DNA from: Planctomycetota bacterium
Lineage (GTDB): Bacteria; Planctomycetota; Phycisphaerae; Sedimentisphaerales; Anaerobacaceae
DNA: 64,000 nt
Assembly (NCBI GenBank): GCA_019456255.1
Contig: VRUG01000003.1
Span: forward strand, 1-64,000
Direction: 5' to 3'
Shown here: one piece after another, positions 54,671-62,934 of the stretch
Layout of the letters: each line of letters starts with the position of its first letter
Position numbering within the stretch: position 1 is the stretch's first letter
Notes under the pieces: generated by a model
What the model saw: the letters and a program-made list of their open reading frames with translations, nothing else
Databases searched by the model: none
Told to the model about the DNA's origin: nothing
Translations under genes and position numbers: made by a program

Positions 54671-56056
54671 ATGAAACATCGAATAAAGTTTTTTCTGATA
54701 TTGTGGTTATTGGTTTGTTCTGTGGCGGTTGGCAAGGGGTCCGAGAAGGGGACTGGGCTTACGATTTACAATGATAATTTCGCGGTTGTTAAGGAATCGC
54801 GTAACATTGAATTTAAGAAGGGTGTCAACCGGATAGAGTTTACCGATGTCGCATCCGCTATTGACCCGACGAGTGTGAATTTTAAGTGTATTTCTGCTCC
54901 TGGTGCGGTGACAATTCTTGAGCAGAATTACGAGTATGACCTTGTTAATTCGCAGAGTCTTTTGAAACGGTATCTTGATAAGGATGTCACGGTGTTTTTG
55001 AAGGGTTCCGGCGCTGATACTGGCAGTGAGATTACCGGTAAGCTGTTGGCGTCGGTTGGTAATGATTTGATATTGAAAAGTAAAGGCGGGGGCATTGAGA
55101 TCGTCAGTAAGAATATGGTTGAGCGGATATCTTTGACGCAGTTGACGGGCGACCTTGTTACGAGGCCTACGCTTATCTGGCTTGCGGATGCGAAAGAAAA
55201 AGGTTCTCAGCTTTGCCGTGTGACATATACTACGGGGAGAATTAATTGGAAGGCGGATTACTCGGCGGTTTTGAATGATGATGAGAACAAGCTTGACTTT
55301 TCGGGTTGGGTGACAATTGATAATAAAAGCGGAGCTACTTATAGCGACGCGGATGTGAAGCTTATCGCAGGTGATGTTCGCAGGGCGGTTCCTGCGAGGC
55401 GTGGCGGGCGGCTTGAGTCGCTTGGTTATGCAGCTGCTCCGGCGAAGGCTTTTGAAGAGAAGGCGTTCGGTGAATATCATATGTATACGCTCGGCAGGAA
55501 GAGCACAATCAATAATAATCAGGTTAAGCAGATTGAGTTTATTACTCCTGCGATGGGGGTTCCTGCGCGGAAGGTGTATGTCTATGAGCGTAGTCAGCAG
55601 GCGGATAAGGTTCAGGTGAGGATTGAGTTTAATAATAAGAAGGATGTTGGTCTTGGGATAGCGCTTCCTATGGGTAAGGTTCGGGTGTTTAAGAAGGACC
55701 CGGCTGATGGCGGGCTTGAATTTCTTGGTGAGGACCGGATAGACCATACGCCTGCCAGGGAGAAGCTGAAACTTTATATTGGTAACGCCTTTGATATTGT
55801 TCCTGAGCATACGCTTGTTGACAGTAATGTCGGCAAGAGGAGAAGAACTGAGACGCACAAGATAGAATTGCGTAACAGGAAATCAAAAGCGGTTGTAATT
55901 AATGTCGATGAGAAATTTCCGTCATGGGTCAACTGGGTGATTACGGATGCGAGCCAGAAATTTGTAAAGCACGATGCGAATACCGCCCGGTTTAAGGTGA
56001 GGCTAAAAGGAGATTCGGTTACTGTCTTGCGGTACACGGTTAATCAAACGTGGTGA
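54671..56056 (+). CDS. DUF4139 exported protein
   Basis: 461 residues with a signal peptide (about 1-21, ending AVGKG). The DUF4139-type architecture has LTIYNDNFAVVKESRNIEF and GVNRIEFTDVASAIDPTSV in the N-terminal part. CRVTYTTGRINWKADYSAVL and NKSGATYSDADVKLIAGDV (about 178-235) come mid-protein. A C-terminal beta domain (about 330-461) carries the pattern HKIELRNRKSKAVVINV. The family has no fixed function. A long antisense frame (54707-55858) is a shadow of this gene. Confidence 0.88.
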   Translation: MKHRIKFFLILWLLVCSVAVGKGSEKGTGLTIYNDNFAVVKESRNIEFKKGVNRIEFTDVASAIDPTSVNFKCISAPGAVTILEQNYEYDLVNSQSLLKRYLDKDVTVFLKGSGADTGSEITGKLLASVGNDLILKSKGGGIEIVSKNMVERISLTQLTGDLVTRPTLIWLADAKEKGSQLCRVTYTTGRINWKADYSAVLNDDENKLDFSGWVTIDNKSGATYSDADVKLIAGDVRRAVPARRGGRLESLGYAAAPAKAFEEKAFGEYHMYTLGRKSTINNNQVKQIEFITPAMGVPARKVYVYERSQQADKVQVRIEFNNKKDVGLGIALPMGKVRVFKKDPADGGLEFLGEDRIDHTPAREKLKLYIGNAFDIVPEHTLVDSNVGKRRRTETHKIELRNRKSKAVVINVDEKFPSWVNWVITDASQKFVKHDANTARFKVRLKGDSVTVLRYTVNQTW

Positions 56057-56158
56057 AATTAACCGCAAAAGCGGTTCGTGGCTGGTCGCTTGTTGGTTGA
56101 GGCTTGCTTTGCAAGGGGCTTATGAAATATATTTTTTAACGGTAATCGCGGGAGAGAT

Positions 56159-56464
56159 ATGAGGCGAGGTACGTTAAATTTTGTTATTGATCTGGTGAGT
56201 TTTGTTGATTTGCTGGCATTGATAGGTACGGGTTTTATTATCAAATATGTATTGCCTCCGGGGTCTGGTGGGCGGGGGCGAGAACTTACCGGAGGCATTG
56301 GTCGCGGGCATATAAGGGAGTTATGGTCGATGAGCCGTCACGAGTGGGGCAGTATTCATTTCTATATTTCAGCTTTGTTTGTAGGTTTGTTAATTGTGCA
56401 TGTGGTATTGCATTGGAAGTGGCTGAGAGATTATGTGAGGTTGCTGTTTGGTTTGCGGGGTTGA
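56159..56464 (+). CDS. DUF4405 membrane protein
   Basis: 101 residues with two to three membrane segments and the DUF4405 pattern: LVSFVDLLALIGTGFIIKYVLPPGSGG, split here as a region at about 12-38, then SRHEWGSIHFYISALFVGLL and VHVVLHWKWL. The spaced histidines suggest a cytochrome-b-like haem site in the inner membrane. GGGAGAG precedes the ATG. Redox partners are not nearby. Confidence 0.85.
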   Translation: MRRGTLNFVIDLVSFVDLLALIGTGFIIKYVLPPGSGGRGRELTGGIGRGHIRELWSMSRHEWGSIHFYISALFVGLLIVHVVLHWKWLRDYVRLLFGLRG

Positions 56465-56479
56465 ACTTAAATAAGTTCA

Positions 56480-56625
56480 ACGGGGGTAAGTGTATTTACG
56501 TATTGTAATGTTTTTTTTGCTTAAAGCCGCAATTTTGAAGAATTAGCCTAATAAAAAGCGAGAAGTTTTTGCTGATTTTGTTGTTTTTTTTCTTGACATT
56601 ATAGATAAAGGGAGTTAGTGTTAAT
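56480..56625 (+). repeat. Duplicated promoter-leader block, copy A
   Basis: About 145 bases that align with 58710-58850. Shared words are GTAAGTGTA-TTACGTATT, TTTTTTGCTTAAAG, AATTTTGAAGAAT and GAAGTTTTTGCTGATTTT, then a T-run and CTTGA-ATTATAGA. It ends in a promoter. Confidence 0.85.
56593..56621 (+). promoter_or_regulatory. Promoter of the PEP-CTERM gene (copy A)
   Basis: TTGACA (56593-56598), a 17-base spacer and TAGTGT (56616-56621). The equivalent in copy B is TTGATA with TAGTAT. Confidence 0.55.
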
Positions 56626-56742
56626 ATCGAAACCCGCAATGGGTTTTGTTTCGAGGAGAAGGATTAGTTTGCACTTCCGGTTGTATGTTCCCGCTCAAGG
56701 CACATCAATTGAAACTGTGTTTATTTTTAGGAGGAGTGGGTT

Positions 56743-56766
56743 ATGAGCATACTAAAATTACCCTGA
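56743..56766 (+). CDS. Seven-codon leader ORF A (MSILKLP)
   Basis: A start ATG with a strong AGGAGGAG 6 bases upstream, seven codons and TGA. An almost identical mini-ORF (MTMLKFP) with the same spacing lies at 58970 in the second leader. The codon differences are mostly at third positions or conservative, as expected for a translated leader peptide. The main gene starts 90 bases later with its own ribosome-binding site. Confidence 0.6.
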   Translation: MSILKLP

Positions 56767-56856
56767 AAATTACCCATGTTGCGCTGTGTGCGCGTGAACG
56801 TGGTGATAAAGAGTTAAAGAAAGAAAGTAGGAGGAATTTTATTTTTAGGAGGAAAG

Positions 56857-57507
56857 ATGATGAAAAAAAACATTTCAATTTTACTTCTGGTGATGTTAGT
56901 TGCAGTACCGGCGATGGCAGTAGAGATTGATATTACAATTACGCTTAACGCTGCATCGCTTCAGGATTTTTATGAAGAGGGTTGGACGCACGAGTTGGGT
57001 AATGGCTTCCCAATAGATGAACGGATTACCTCCAGCGACACGACGACAAATCTAGTTGCCTGTCCGGCTCAGGAGACGAGCGCACAAAACTTTCTGGTGA
57101 CAATGACCAACCTGTCCAGTATAGCCTGGATAAACGTCGCTTATGTCGCAGACCCGGAAACCGGTATTACCAATGATGACAAATTCTTTGTAAACAGTGA
57201 AAAGGCCTTCTATATCGATTATGTAGGGCAAAATCAACCGTTGGTTTCTGAAAGTATGGTGGTAGATACTATCTTTGAACCCGGAGAGACATGGCAATTT
57301 ATCATCCAGGACTATACTAACAGCTCTGGTCTGGCGGCTTCGGTGTTTAGCAGTTGGAATTCTGCCGATTCTCTTGGTCTTGTCGGAAGTCAAAGCAGTG
57401 GCGTGTCCTCTTCCGGCAGTATCATTGCCGATGTTATTCCAGAGCCGGGGACGATTGCTCTGCTTGGTTTGGGTTGTTTATTGATTCGGAAAAGGAGACG
57501 TGCGTAA
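56857..57507 (+). CDS. PEP-CTERM exported protein
   Basis: 216 residues. It has a signal peptide (about 1-21, ending PAMAV), a beta-rich body without a recognised family, and a C-terminal sorting tail (IPEPGTIALLGLGCLLIRKR). Exosortase would process and anchor it at the cell surface; no exosortase is in this window. AGGAGG lies directly upstream of the ATG. It sits behind a long leader with a mini-ORF that is duplicated before the gene at 59088. Confidence 0.88.
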   Translation: MMKKNISILLLVMLVAVPAMAVEIDITITLNAASLQDFYEEGWTHELGNGFPIDERITSSDTTTNLVACPAQETSAQNFLVTMTNLSSIAWINVAYVADPETGITNDDKFFVNSEKAFYIDYVGQNQPLVSESMVVDTIFEPGETWQFIIQDYTNSSGLAASVFSSWNSADSLGLVGSQSSGVSSSGSIIADVIPEPGTIALLGLGCLLIRKRRRA

Positions 57508-57516
57508 GCGTTTTGT

Positions 57517-57633
57517 CCCCCATAGATTTATAAATGAATCTGGATATCCTCATAGATTTCCCTTTGGCAAGGACAAGATAAATAAATATAGATATCCCCA
57601 TAGATTTATAGCTAAATCTGGCGATGGGGACAA
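57517..57633. repeat. Dispersed imperfect palindrome, copies 5 and 6
   Basis: One copy starts CCCCCATAGATTTATAAATG and ends near ATCTGGATATC (57517-57550). A second has TATCCCCATAGATTTATAG and CTAAATCTGGCGATGGGG, then ACAAG (57592-57638). A broken unit (CTCATAGATTTCCC) lies between. It is the same family as near 300 and 45.2-45.5 kb. Confidence 0.75.
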
Positions 57634-57754
57634 GCGAGGACACGTGGGGACAAGTTGATTAGTGATAATTGACTATTAGTTGAATCCGCCCATGACGGAC
57701 AAGTCCGGGCAAAAATATATTAAGGGTGTCGTGAAGTTGCGGCACCCTTTTTGT

Positions 57755-58504
57755 TTATGGGGTGTTTTCCTTGTTCGTGTCTGAAGAATTCTCTTGGTTC
57801 TCTGCGTAGTTGCTTTTTTCCCAGATTCTTCTAAAGGCGGCGGCTCTGGCAGTATTTGCAAAACCGGTAACTGGAATTGCGCCAATAATAGTTGGCATAG
57901 CTATTAGCTGCAGTGTCGTATTCATAATTACAAGGAGCAATAGTTTCCAGAAATTTCCTCTGGTTATCTGCCAGCTGATGTTTATGGCAGCGGTCGCTGA
58001 CTTTTTTCCCTCTAACATTATCAGTGATACGAAGAGTAGTTTGATATAGATGTAGACGCCTGGGAAAAAGAACAAGAAAAATGCGAAGAGTTTTCCAAAC
58101 GCTAAAATGACATGCACCAATGCGATATATATAAGGCTATAGAAAGGTCTTTTTGTGTCCTTGCTGTTTTTTACTGCCCAGTTTGCATACATCAGCAGGA
58201 TAACGGTAAAGAGGCAAGCAATCGGAAAAAGATATACGCCTAATCTGGTGAGCTTTTGTGCCATGGCAGCGGTTTGTGTTGCCGCTTCCTGCGATATTTC
58301 TTCTAGCTTGTCCTTGTCATTTTCCGAAGATGCCTTTATGAAACTGCTTACTGAGGTTCTCAATTGGCGTACTTCCTGGCGTACGAGTATTCGCGGCAGG
58401 ATCTGAAAGATAACGAGGATACCCGATATCAGACAGAGCGGTATCCACCATTTAGAAAAGGATTTCCAAGCCAAAGTATAACAGTCGATAACGCTAATCT
58501 TCAT
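57755..58504 (-). CDS. Polytopic membrane protein, unknown
   Basis: 249 residues. A short cytoplasmic N-terminus (SVIDCYTLAWKSFSKWW) leads into a membrane segment (about 18-38). A charged periplasmic or cytoplasmic stretch (about 42-90) and about four more segments (about 93-112, 125-155, 160-178, 190-225) follow. The N-terminal layout recalls DUF975-type glycerophosphoryl or lantibiotic-like membrane proteins, but I cannot assign a family. It lies between the two leader-linked exported genes on the opposite strand. Confidence 0.7.
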   Translation of the reverse strand: MKISVIDCYTLAWKSFSKWWIPLCLISGILVIFQILPRILVRQEVRQLRTSVSSFIKASSENDKDKLEEISQEAATQTAAMAQKLTRLGVYLFPIACLFTVILLMYANWAVKNSKDTKRPFYSLIYIALVHVILAFGKLFAFFLFFFPGVYIYIKLLFVSLIMLEGKKSATAAINISWQITRGNFWKLLLLVIMNTTLQLIAMPTIIGAIPVTGFANTARAAAFRRIWEKSNYAENQENSSDTNKENTP

Positions 58505-58709
58505 ATTTAATCTGACCCCCTTATCATGGTCTAAGGCAGCGGCCCAACCGTTGATATATATATTTCGGCGAAATCAGCGTTAAGAAATAACTCTTAAATC
58601 ATAATTTGCAGTTTTTAACTTATTTACTTGGTCAAATCTGTCTAATCGGTGGTTTTGATGTAGTCAAAAAGCTGATAAATAGCGTGGGGTTGGTTTAACT
58701 TTAGTTTAA

Positions 58710-58850
58710 CGGGCGTAAGTGTAATTACGTATTACAATGTTTTTTTGCTTAAAGCTGTAATTTTGAAGAATCTGTCTGAAGAAAAACACGAAGTTTTTGC
58801 TGATTTTTCCGTTTTTTTTTCTTGATATTATAGACAGGGGGGGTAGTATT
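58710..58850 (+). repeat. Duplicated promoter-leader block, copy B
   Basis: The second copy of the block at 56480-56625, with about one change in six by eye. It is followed by a leader that also matches (AGGAG, mini-ORF, GTGCTGTGTGTGCGCG). Confidence 0.85.
58822..58849 (+). promoter_or_regulatory. Promoter of the C39-like PEP-CTERM gene (copy B)
   Basis: TTGATA (58822-58827), a 16-base spacer and TAGTAT (58844-58849), aligned with the copy A promoter. Confidence 0.55.
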
Positions 58851-58969
58851 CACGTGAGTTTGTAGGTTTATTGTGTAGGCTTAGAGGAAGCGAAGTGGTG
58901 GGGAAGCTTACCGCATTTTCCCACCAAGATTTCTTTAGCAGGCGGAGGCCATATTTTTAGGAGAATGAT

Positions 58970-58993
58970 ATGACCATGCTCAAATTTCCCTAA
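58970..58993 (+). CDS. Seven-codon leader ORF B (MTMLKFP)
   Basis: AGGAG lies 6 bases before the ATG, then seven codons and TAA. It is the counterpart of the MSILKLP ORF at 56743. Both are followed within 20 bases by the conserved word GCTGTGTG-GCGCG. Confidence 0.6.
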   Translation: MTMLKFP

Positions 58994-59087
58994 AAGAGCT
59001 ATGTCGTGCTGTGTGTGCGCGGCAATAAACAGCTAAACAAAGAAAGTGAGACCAAGTTTATTTTTATTAGTTTTAAGGAGTATAGTT

Positions 59088-60437
59088 ATGAAAAAGGAAG
59101 TTCAAAAAGGCGCACTCATTTTTATCGTTATGGCGGGGATTTTTTGTATGACCGCATCGGTTGGCGCGGTAGAAGTTGTTAGTGGAAAAATTCTGAGGTT
59201 TTCTCAGTTCGATTTGACATTTTCTGGCGCCGAGCAGAAGAATTCGGCTTATGGTCTTGCTGCGGTGGATTTCCGGATGCTTACCAGTACGACGGGAATC
59301 TCTACAGGTTACCTTAACATCTCCACTTCGGCAGGGTGGGTGGTCCAGAATATGCTTGTTGATTCTGCTTCAGGCTATCCCGGCTCGAGCACGATATTTA
59401 ACCTTGGCAACCCCGCTGGCGTTGATGTTCGCAGCCTTAAGGCTTACGCTGATTTTTCTGTCAAACCGAGTACGAACTTTTCGGGCACACCGAGTACCAG
59501 TTTTGTGGTTGGTAACCTCAGCTACAATGCTCAAGGTAGAGGTAATCTCATTAGTATCCCACCTCCCTCGCCAATCACCCCTGTAATCAAGTGGCAGTCT
59601 GGTGGAATTACCGAATGGGTTCAGCAGCAGTTTCGCAAGTCAGTTGAACAGGACCTGAACCAGTGTGGGCCTGCATCATTTGCCAATAGCCTCCAGTACC
59701 TGGAAGATGAATATGGCATCGACGTTCCCCATGACCACAAACCGGGCATAGATGGTGACCCCAATGATTCATTGGTTGGAGATATCGATGAAAAAATGGA
59801 TAGAGACCCGCAGGGCACGGTTAGCGATGAGGAATTCATTGAAGGTAAGCTTGAGTACATCGCTGAGAATGATATTGGCGACGACCTGGATATTAAACAC
59901 TGGGGTGGAGAGTTTCTTCCCGGCGACCGCACGCACCATGGGCTGACCTCTGCGGACGAATCAAATGGCATTTCGTTAATGGATTGGATTATACAGGAGA
60001 TTAAAAGTGGCGAAGATGTGGAACTAGCTCTTTCCGGGGGCGTATTCCACTGGGTCAATGTCACTGATGCTGGTAAGACTTTAGGAATCCCCTGGATTTC
60101 CTGGACACATGATGCTAATCAAGGCACCAACGATGACGGCACGACGGCGGAGAACGGTGGTACTAAGTGGTATGACGGCGGTGTCGGCTGGTCCCCAGTA
60201 ATTGATGGCGAAATTCCCTTTTTCTTCTTTGAAGGGGATTTTACCTCTGCCAACTTGGATTTTGCGGTTTCTGAATCGAAATCTGAGCCGGAGCCTCCTT
60301 GCGGCCTGTCAATATTTGTCATAGGTTTACTTGGTCTTGGGGCCCTGTTCCTGCGTCGGCGACAGTCTCGTCAGTCTGGTTCTGGTGGTTCGCAGAAGGA
60401 GACACAGCCAAAGGAAGAAATGAAAGAAGAATTATAG
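59088..60437 (+). CDS. Exported C39-like peptidase with PEP-CTERM-type tail
   Basis: 449 residues from ATG 59088, which has AAGGAG upstream; 14 extra codons in frame are unsupported. It has a signal peptide (about 1-29) and an N-terminal beta domain (about 30-165). A segment resembling C39 papain-like cysteine peptidases follows: LNQCGPASFANSLQYLEDEY (Cys near 188) and a later GGVFHWVNVTDAG (His near 325). The tail reads EPEPPCGLSIFVIGLLGLGAL then RRR, with an unusual hydrophilic C-terminal extension (about 430-449). A surface-anchored protease is inferred from motif spacing only. Confidence 0.8.
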   Translation: MKKEVQKGALIFIVMAGIFCMTASVGAVEVVSGKILRFSQFDLTFSGAEQKNSAYGLAAVDFRMLTSTTGISTGYLNISTSAGWVVQNMLVDSASGYPGSSTIFNLGNPAGVDVRSLKAYADFSVKPSTNFSGTPSTSFVVGNLSYNAQGRGNLISIPPPSPITPVIKWQSGGITEWVQQQFRKSVEQDLNQCGPASFANSLQYLEDEYGIDVPHDHKPGIDGDPNDSLVGDIDEKMDRDPQGTVSDEEFIEGKLEYIAENDIGDDLDIKHWGGEFLPGDRTHHGLTSADESNGISLMDWIIQEIKSGEDVELALSGGVFHWVNVTDAGKTLGIPWISWTHDANQGTNDDGTTAENGGTKWYDGGVGWSPVIDGEIPFFFFEGDFTSANLDFAVSESKSEPEPPCGLSIFVIGLLGLGALFLRRRQSRQSGSGGSQKETQPKEEMKEEL

Positions 60438-60458
60438 TGTTGTTAATTTTTGTCAATC

Positions 60459-60494
60459 AAAGGGCTGCGGACTAATACTCCCAGCCTTTTTTTT
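60459..60494 (+). terminator. Rho-independent terminator after the C39-like gene
   Basis: AAAGGGCTG (60459-60467) pairs with CAGCCTTTT (60482-60490) with one G-U pair, followed by further T. Confidence 0.7.
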
Positions 60495-60566
60495 GCTCTT
60501 TCCTGGGGAGTCCCTATGGACTGTGTTCTCGGTGTCTTTTTGTTTATAGGGTGCGTTGGGTTGGTT

Positions 60567-61202
60567 TTATTTTAGTTCTACTGACCAGTATGCGTTGCTT
60601 AGGAACTGTTTCCAGCTTTGATAACGCTGATGTCGGAGGTGCATGTGTATGAATGGATTGTGTTTTGGTCTGACGGGTTTTTTTATAAGTGTCATGGCAG
60701 CTTGTTTTGGGGTTTGTCCGCCTTTACGTGCGTTGCATTTTGTGCATGCACAGACGATGTTGCTCCAGCTTGCGACACCGCCGAGCATTTTAGGGATGAC
60801 ATGGTCGAGTGACAATTCGGATGTTGGATATTTTTTCCCGCAGTATTGGCAGTGATTTTTGTCGCGGGCGAAGATGTTCCGGCGATTAAATTTGACTTCG
60901 TTTCTCGGGAGGCGGTCATAGAATAGGAGTCGGACTATTCGCGGGACAGCGACATGGAAATTTACTGTTGAGACCCAGTCATGCGCATCTGGTTCGAAGT
61001 CACGTCGTAGTTGGCTGACATCGCACCAGCTTTCAAAGTCATATGCGGAGTATTGTCCTTCTTCGAATGAGACGACTTCTGCAAGTTCTTTGCATAGTAG
61101 TGAGAAGGCCCGGCGGGCACGGACTATACGGATTGCCATGTAGTTCTTGTTGAGCACAAGAACGTTACAATCGAGACCGGATTGTATTTCAGGTGCTATC
61201 AT
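60567..61202 (-). CDS. HNH endonuclease family protein
   Basis: 211 residues from ATG 61202; a TTG at 61208 is in frame. The C-terminal half carries the HNH domain: CQYCGKKYPTSELSLDHVIP (about 117-136), then GGVASWSNIVCACTKCNARK (about 139-158). This gives two CxxC zinc pairs and the D-H and N catalytic residues. The N-terminus (NVLVLNKNYMAIRIVRARRA) is typical of the McrA/HNH group found as single genes in many bacteria. Its DNA target is unknown. Confidence 0.92.
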   Translation of the reverse strand: MIAPEIQSGLDCNVLVLNKNYMAIRIVRARRAFSLLCKELAEVVSFEEGQYSAYDFESWCDVSQLRRDFEPDAHDWVSTVNFHVAVPRIVRLLFYDRLPRNEVKFNRRNIFARDKNHCQYCGKKYPTSELSLDHVIPKMLGGVASWSNIVCACTKCNARKGGQTPKQAAMTLIKKPVRPKHNPFIHMHLRHQRYQSWKQFLSNAYWSVELK

Positions 61203-61520
61203 AATCAATAAATCGGCGAAATCGCGACAAAATTCAACTATATTAATAGCAGAAAAACGCGAAATTTACAAGTAAAATCCTTATAGTGGTGTAGTAAAGC
61301 GTGTTTGGGGTGTGTAAGTCAGGTTGTTCGGGTTGTCGAATTTGAAAATAATAATAAGTGTAGAAGTTCTGTGTTAAATTAAATCGGACGTTTTTGGTAT
61401 GGCTTGATTTTGGCCTGAAAACGTGTTTTGCAGGTGTATTTAGGGAGTGGGCAAAATACGACGGATTTTATGACTGCCATATGCCAAAACAACATTACGA
61501 ATTTTAATTTTTACGAGTTG
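61203..61520. other. Intergenic, no gene seen
   Basis: About 320 AT-rich bases between the HNH gene and the 3' end of the cold-shock gene. No hairpin with a T-run and no credible frame were seen. Confidence 0.45.
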
Positions 61521-61760
61521 TTACACTTCTTCTGCTGTTGCAGTTTGACCTGCTACGGGAGTTTTTGGCAGCACATTTTCCGCTCTGAGGCCTTTTTCTC
61601 CCTCTACAGTTTCAAAAGTGACAACATCGCCCTCAGAAAGTGTTTTGTATCCATCTCCTGAGATGCTGGCGTAGTGGACAAAGATGTCCTGGCCGTCATC
61701 CGTGGCGATGAACCCGTAACCCTTCCTGGGGTTGAACCACTTAACCGTTCCTTCTGACAT
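61521..61760 (-). CDS. Cold-shock protein (CspA family)
   Basis: 79 residues. The RNA-binding motifs are intact: GTVKWFNPRKGYGFIATDD (RNP1, about 4-22) and DIFVHYASI (RNP2). A short Ala/Thr-rich tail follows the 67-residue cold-shock fold. It binds single-stranded RNA/DNA and melts structure. AAGGAG precedes the ATG. Confidence 0.96.
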   Translation of the reverse strand: MSEGTVKWFNPRKGYGFIATDDGQDIFVHYASISGDGYKTLSEGDVVTFETVEGEKGLRAENVLPKTPVAGQTATAEEV

Positions 61761-61873
61761 AAAAAACTCCTTTTAAGCATCTTTGCCAAAGCAAATTATA
61801 TGTCATCATCCAACAGTTATGCGCCTGAGATACAGGTCACATATTTGTTGTTTTAATCCTTTATAATTATGAA

Positions 61874-62185
61874 TTATTTCGTTTGTGCTGATTCAGCAGC
61901 AGGTGCACTAAGATGCTGCCTCATTAGTCGGCCCATTTTGAACTTAACAGTTCTTTTAGCAGGTACATCGACGCGTTCGAGAGTTTTTGGGTTTTGCGCA
62001 ACGCGAGCAGCTCTTGTTCTTGTCTCGAATACGCCGAAGTCGCGAAATTCAAGTCTATTTCCTTTGCATAGTTCGGAAGTGACTTCATCGAGGAATGATT
62101 GAACGATTCGCTTTACCAGTACTCTTTTTGCCTGTGTCTTTTCTGCTATCTGATCGATAAGTTCTTTCTTTGTAACTGTTGACAT
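61874..62185 (-). CDS. HU/IHF-type DNA-binding protein
   Basis: 103 residues. The pattern is TKKELIDQIAEKTQAKRVLV at the N-terminus, then LEFRDFGVFETRTRAARVAQNP, a DNA-binding arm at about 45-66. The usual GRNP is replaced by AQNP here. KTVKF-like RTVKFKMGRLMRQHL closes the fold, with a short A/E-rich tail. It bends and compacts DNA as a dimer. GAGGT precedes the ATG. Confidence 0.95.
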   Translation of the reverse strand: MSTVTKKELIDQIAEKTQAKRVLVKRIVQSFLDEVTSELCKGNRLEFRDFGVFETRTRAARVAQNPKTLERVDVPAKRTVKFKMGRLMRQHLSAPAAESAQTK

Positions 62186-62817
62186 AAGCTACCTCATTTC
62201 AAGAAAGACATATTGTAAAAGCGGATATATTGACATTAGGAATCTGCGGTGTCAGGGAAAATGAGTTTTTTGAGTAGCCAATTGCTCATAACAAATTCCT
62301 CAGGTCATGAACTTACCGGAACCTTCCCACTCTCCAGATAGTTAGTAACATTCGCTTTCCTTTATGGCCTACACGACCAACTATAACCACTATAACAATC
62401 TCTTAGTACCGCAAGTTACTATATAGCAAAGACTTCTAAACATCAAGCAATATTAATTTTTTTTTATTCCTGTTGGAGTATAAAAAAAAGGTCGTGGTAT
62501 AGATATCTTCAAGGAGCATTATTAAGCTGATAATCAGGCCAGAATCGAGGTTTTTTGGTGTTTATTTAGCTTTTTGATATGCTAAATCGTTTTGCCGTTT
62601 TGAGTATAAAGTGTGATTAACTTCTTATTTCATAAGGATTTAGGTTGTTGAACATTTTGAGTTATCGAATATTTTGATTGTATTTTTGGGCTGAGATGGA
62701 ATTGCTATTGCATCAGAGGAGAATTTTTATAGTTGTTATGTAGTTTTATTTTTTCATAAGCGGCGTTGGATTAAGTGTTAGCAGTATTAGAAAAATGTTA
62801 TAGAAACAAATAGTTTG
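62186..62817. other. Long AT-rich intergenic region
   Basis: About 630 bases without a credible gene between divergent HU and signal-peptidase genes. A T9 run near 62460 and scattered AT-rich words are present. I saw no structured RNA that I recognise, though the length leaves room for one. Confidence 0.45.
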
Positions 62818-62846
62818 TTGACGTTTGTGCAATATGTCGGCATAAT
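62818..62846 (+). promoter_or_regulatory. Sigma-70 type promoter of the signal-peptidase gene
   Basis: TTGACG (62818-62823), a 17-base spacer and CATAAT (62841-62846), about 90 bases before the start at 62935. Confidence 0.6.
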
Positions 62847-62934
62847 TGCCAGTCTCAAAAGATTGTTTTGCTGAATCAGGCATTATTGTGACTAAACCAA
62901 GTAACGATTTTGATTAGTGGGAAATTAAGCATCT

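Noticed and set aside
54707-55858. 383-codon antisense ORF
   Set aside because: It is a shadow of the DUF4139 gene, with a composition dominated by R, I, N and L and no domain.
57434-57643. 69-codon minus-strand ORF
   Set aside because: It is the translation of palindrome copies 5 and 6 and overlaps the PEP-CTERM gene.
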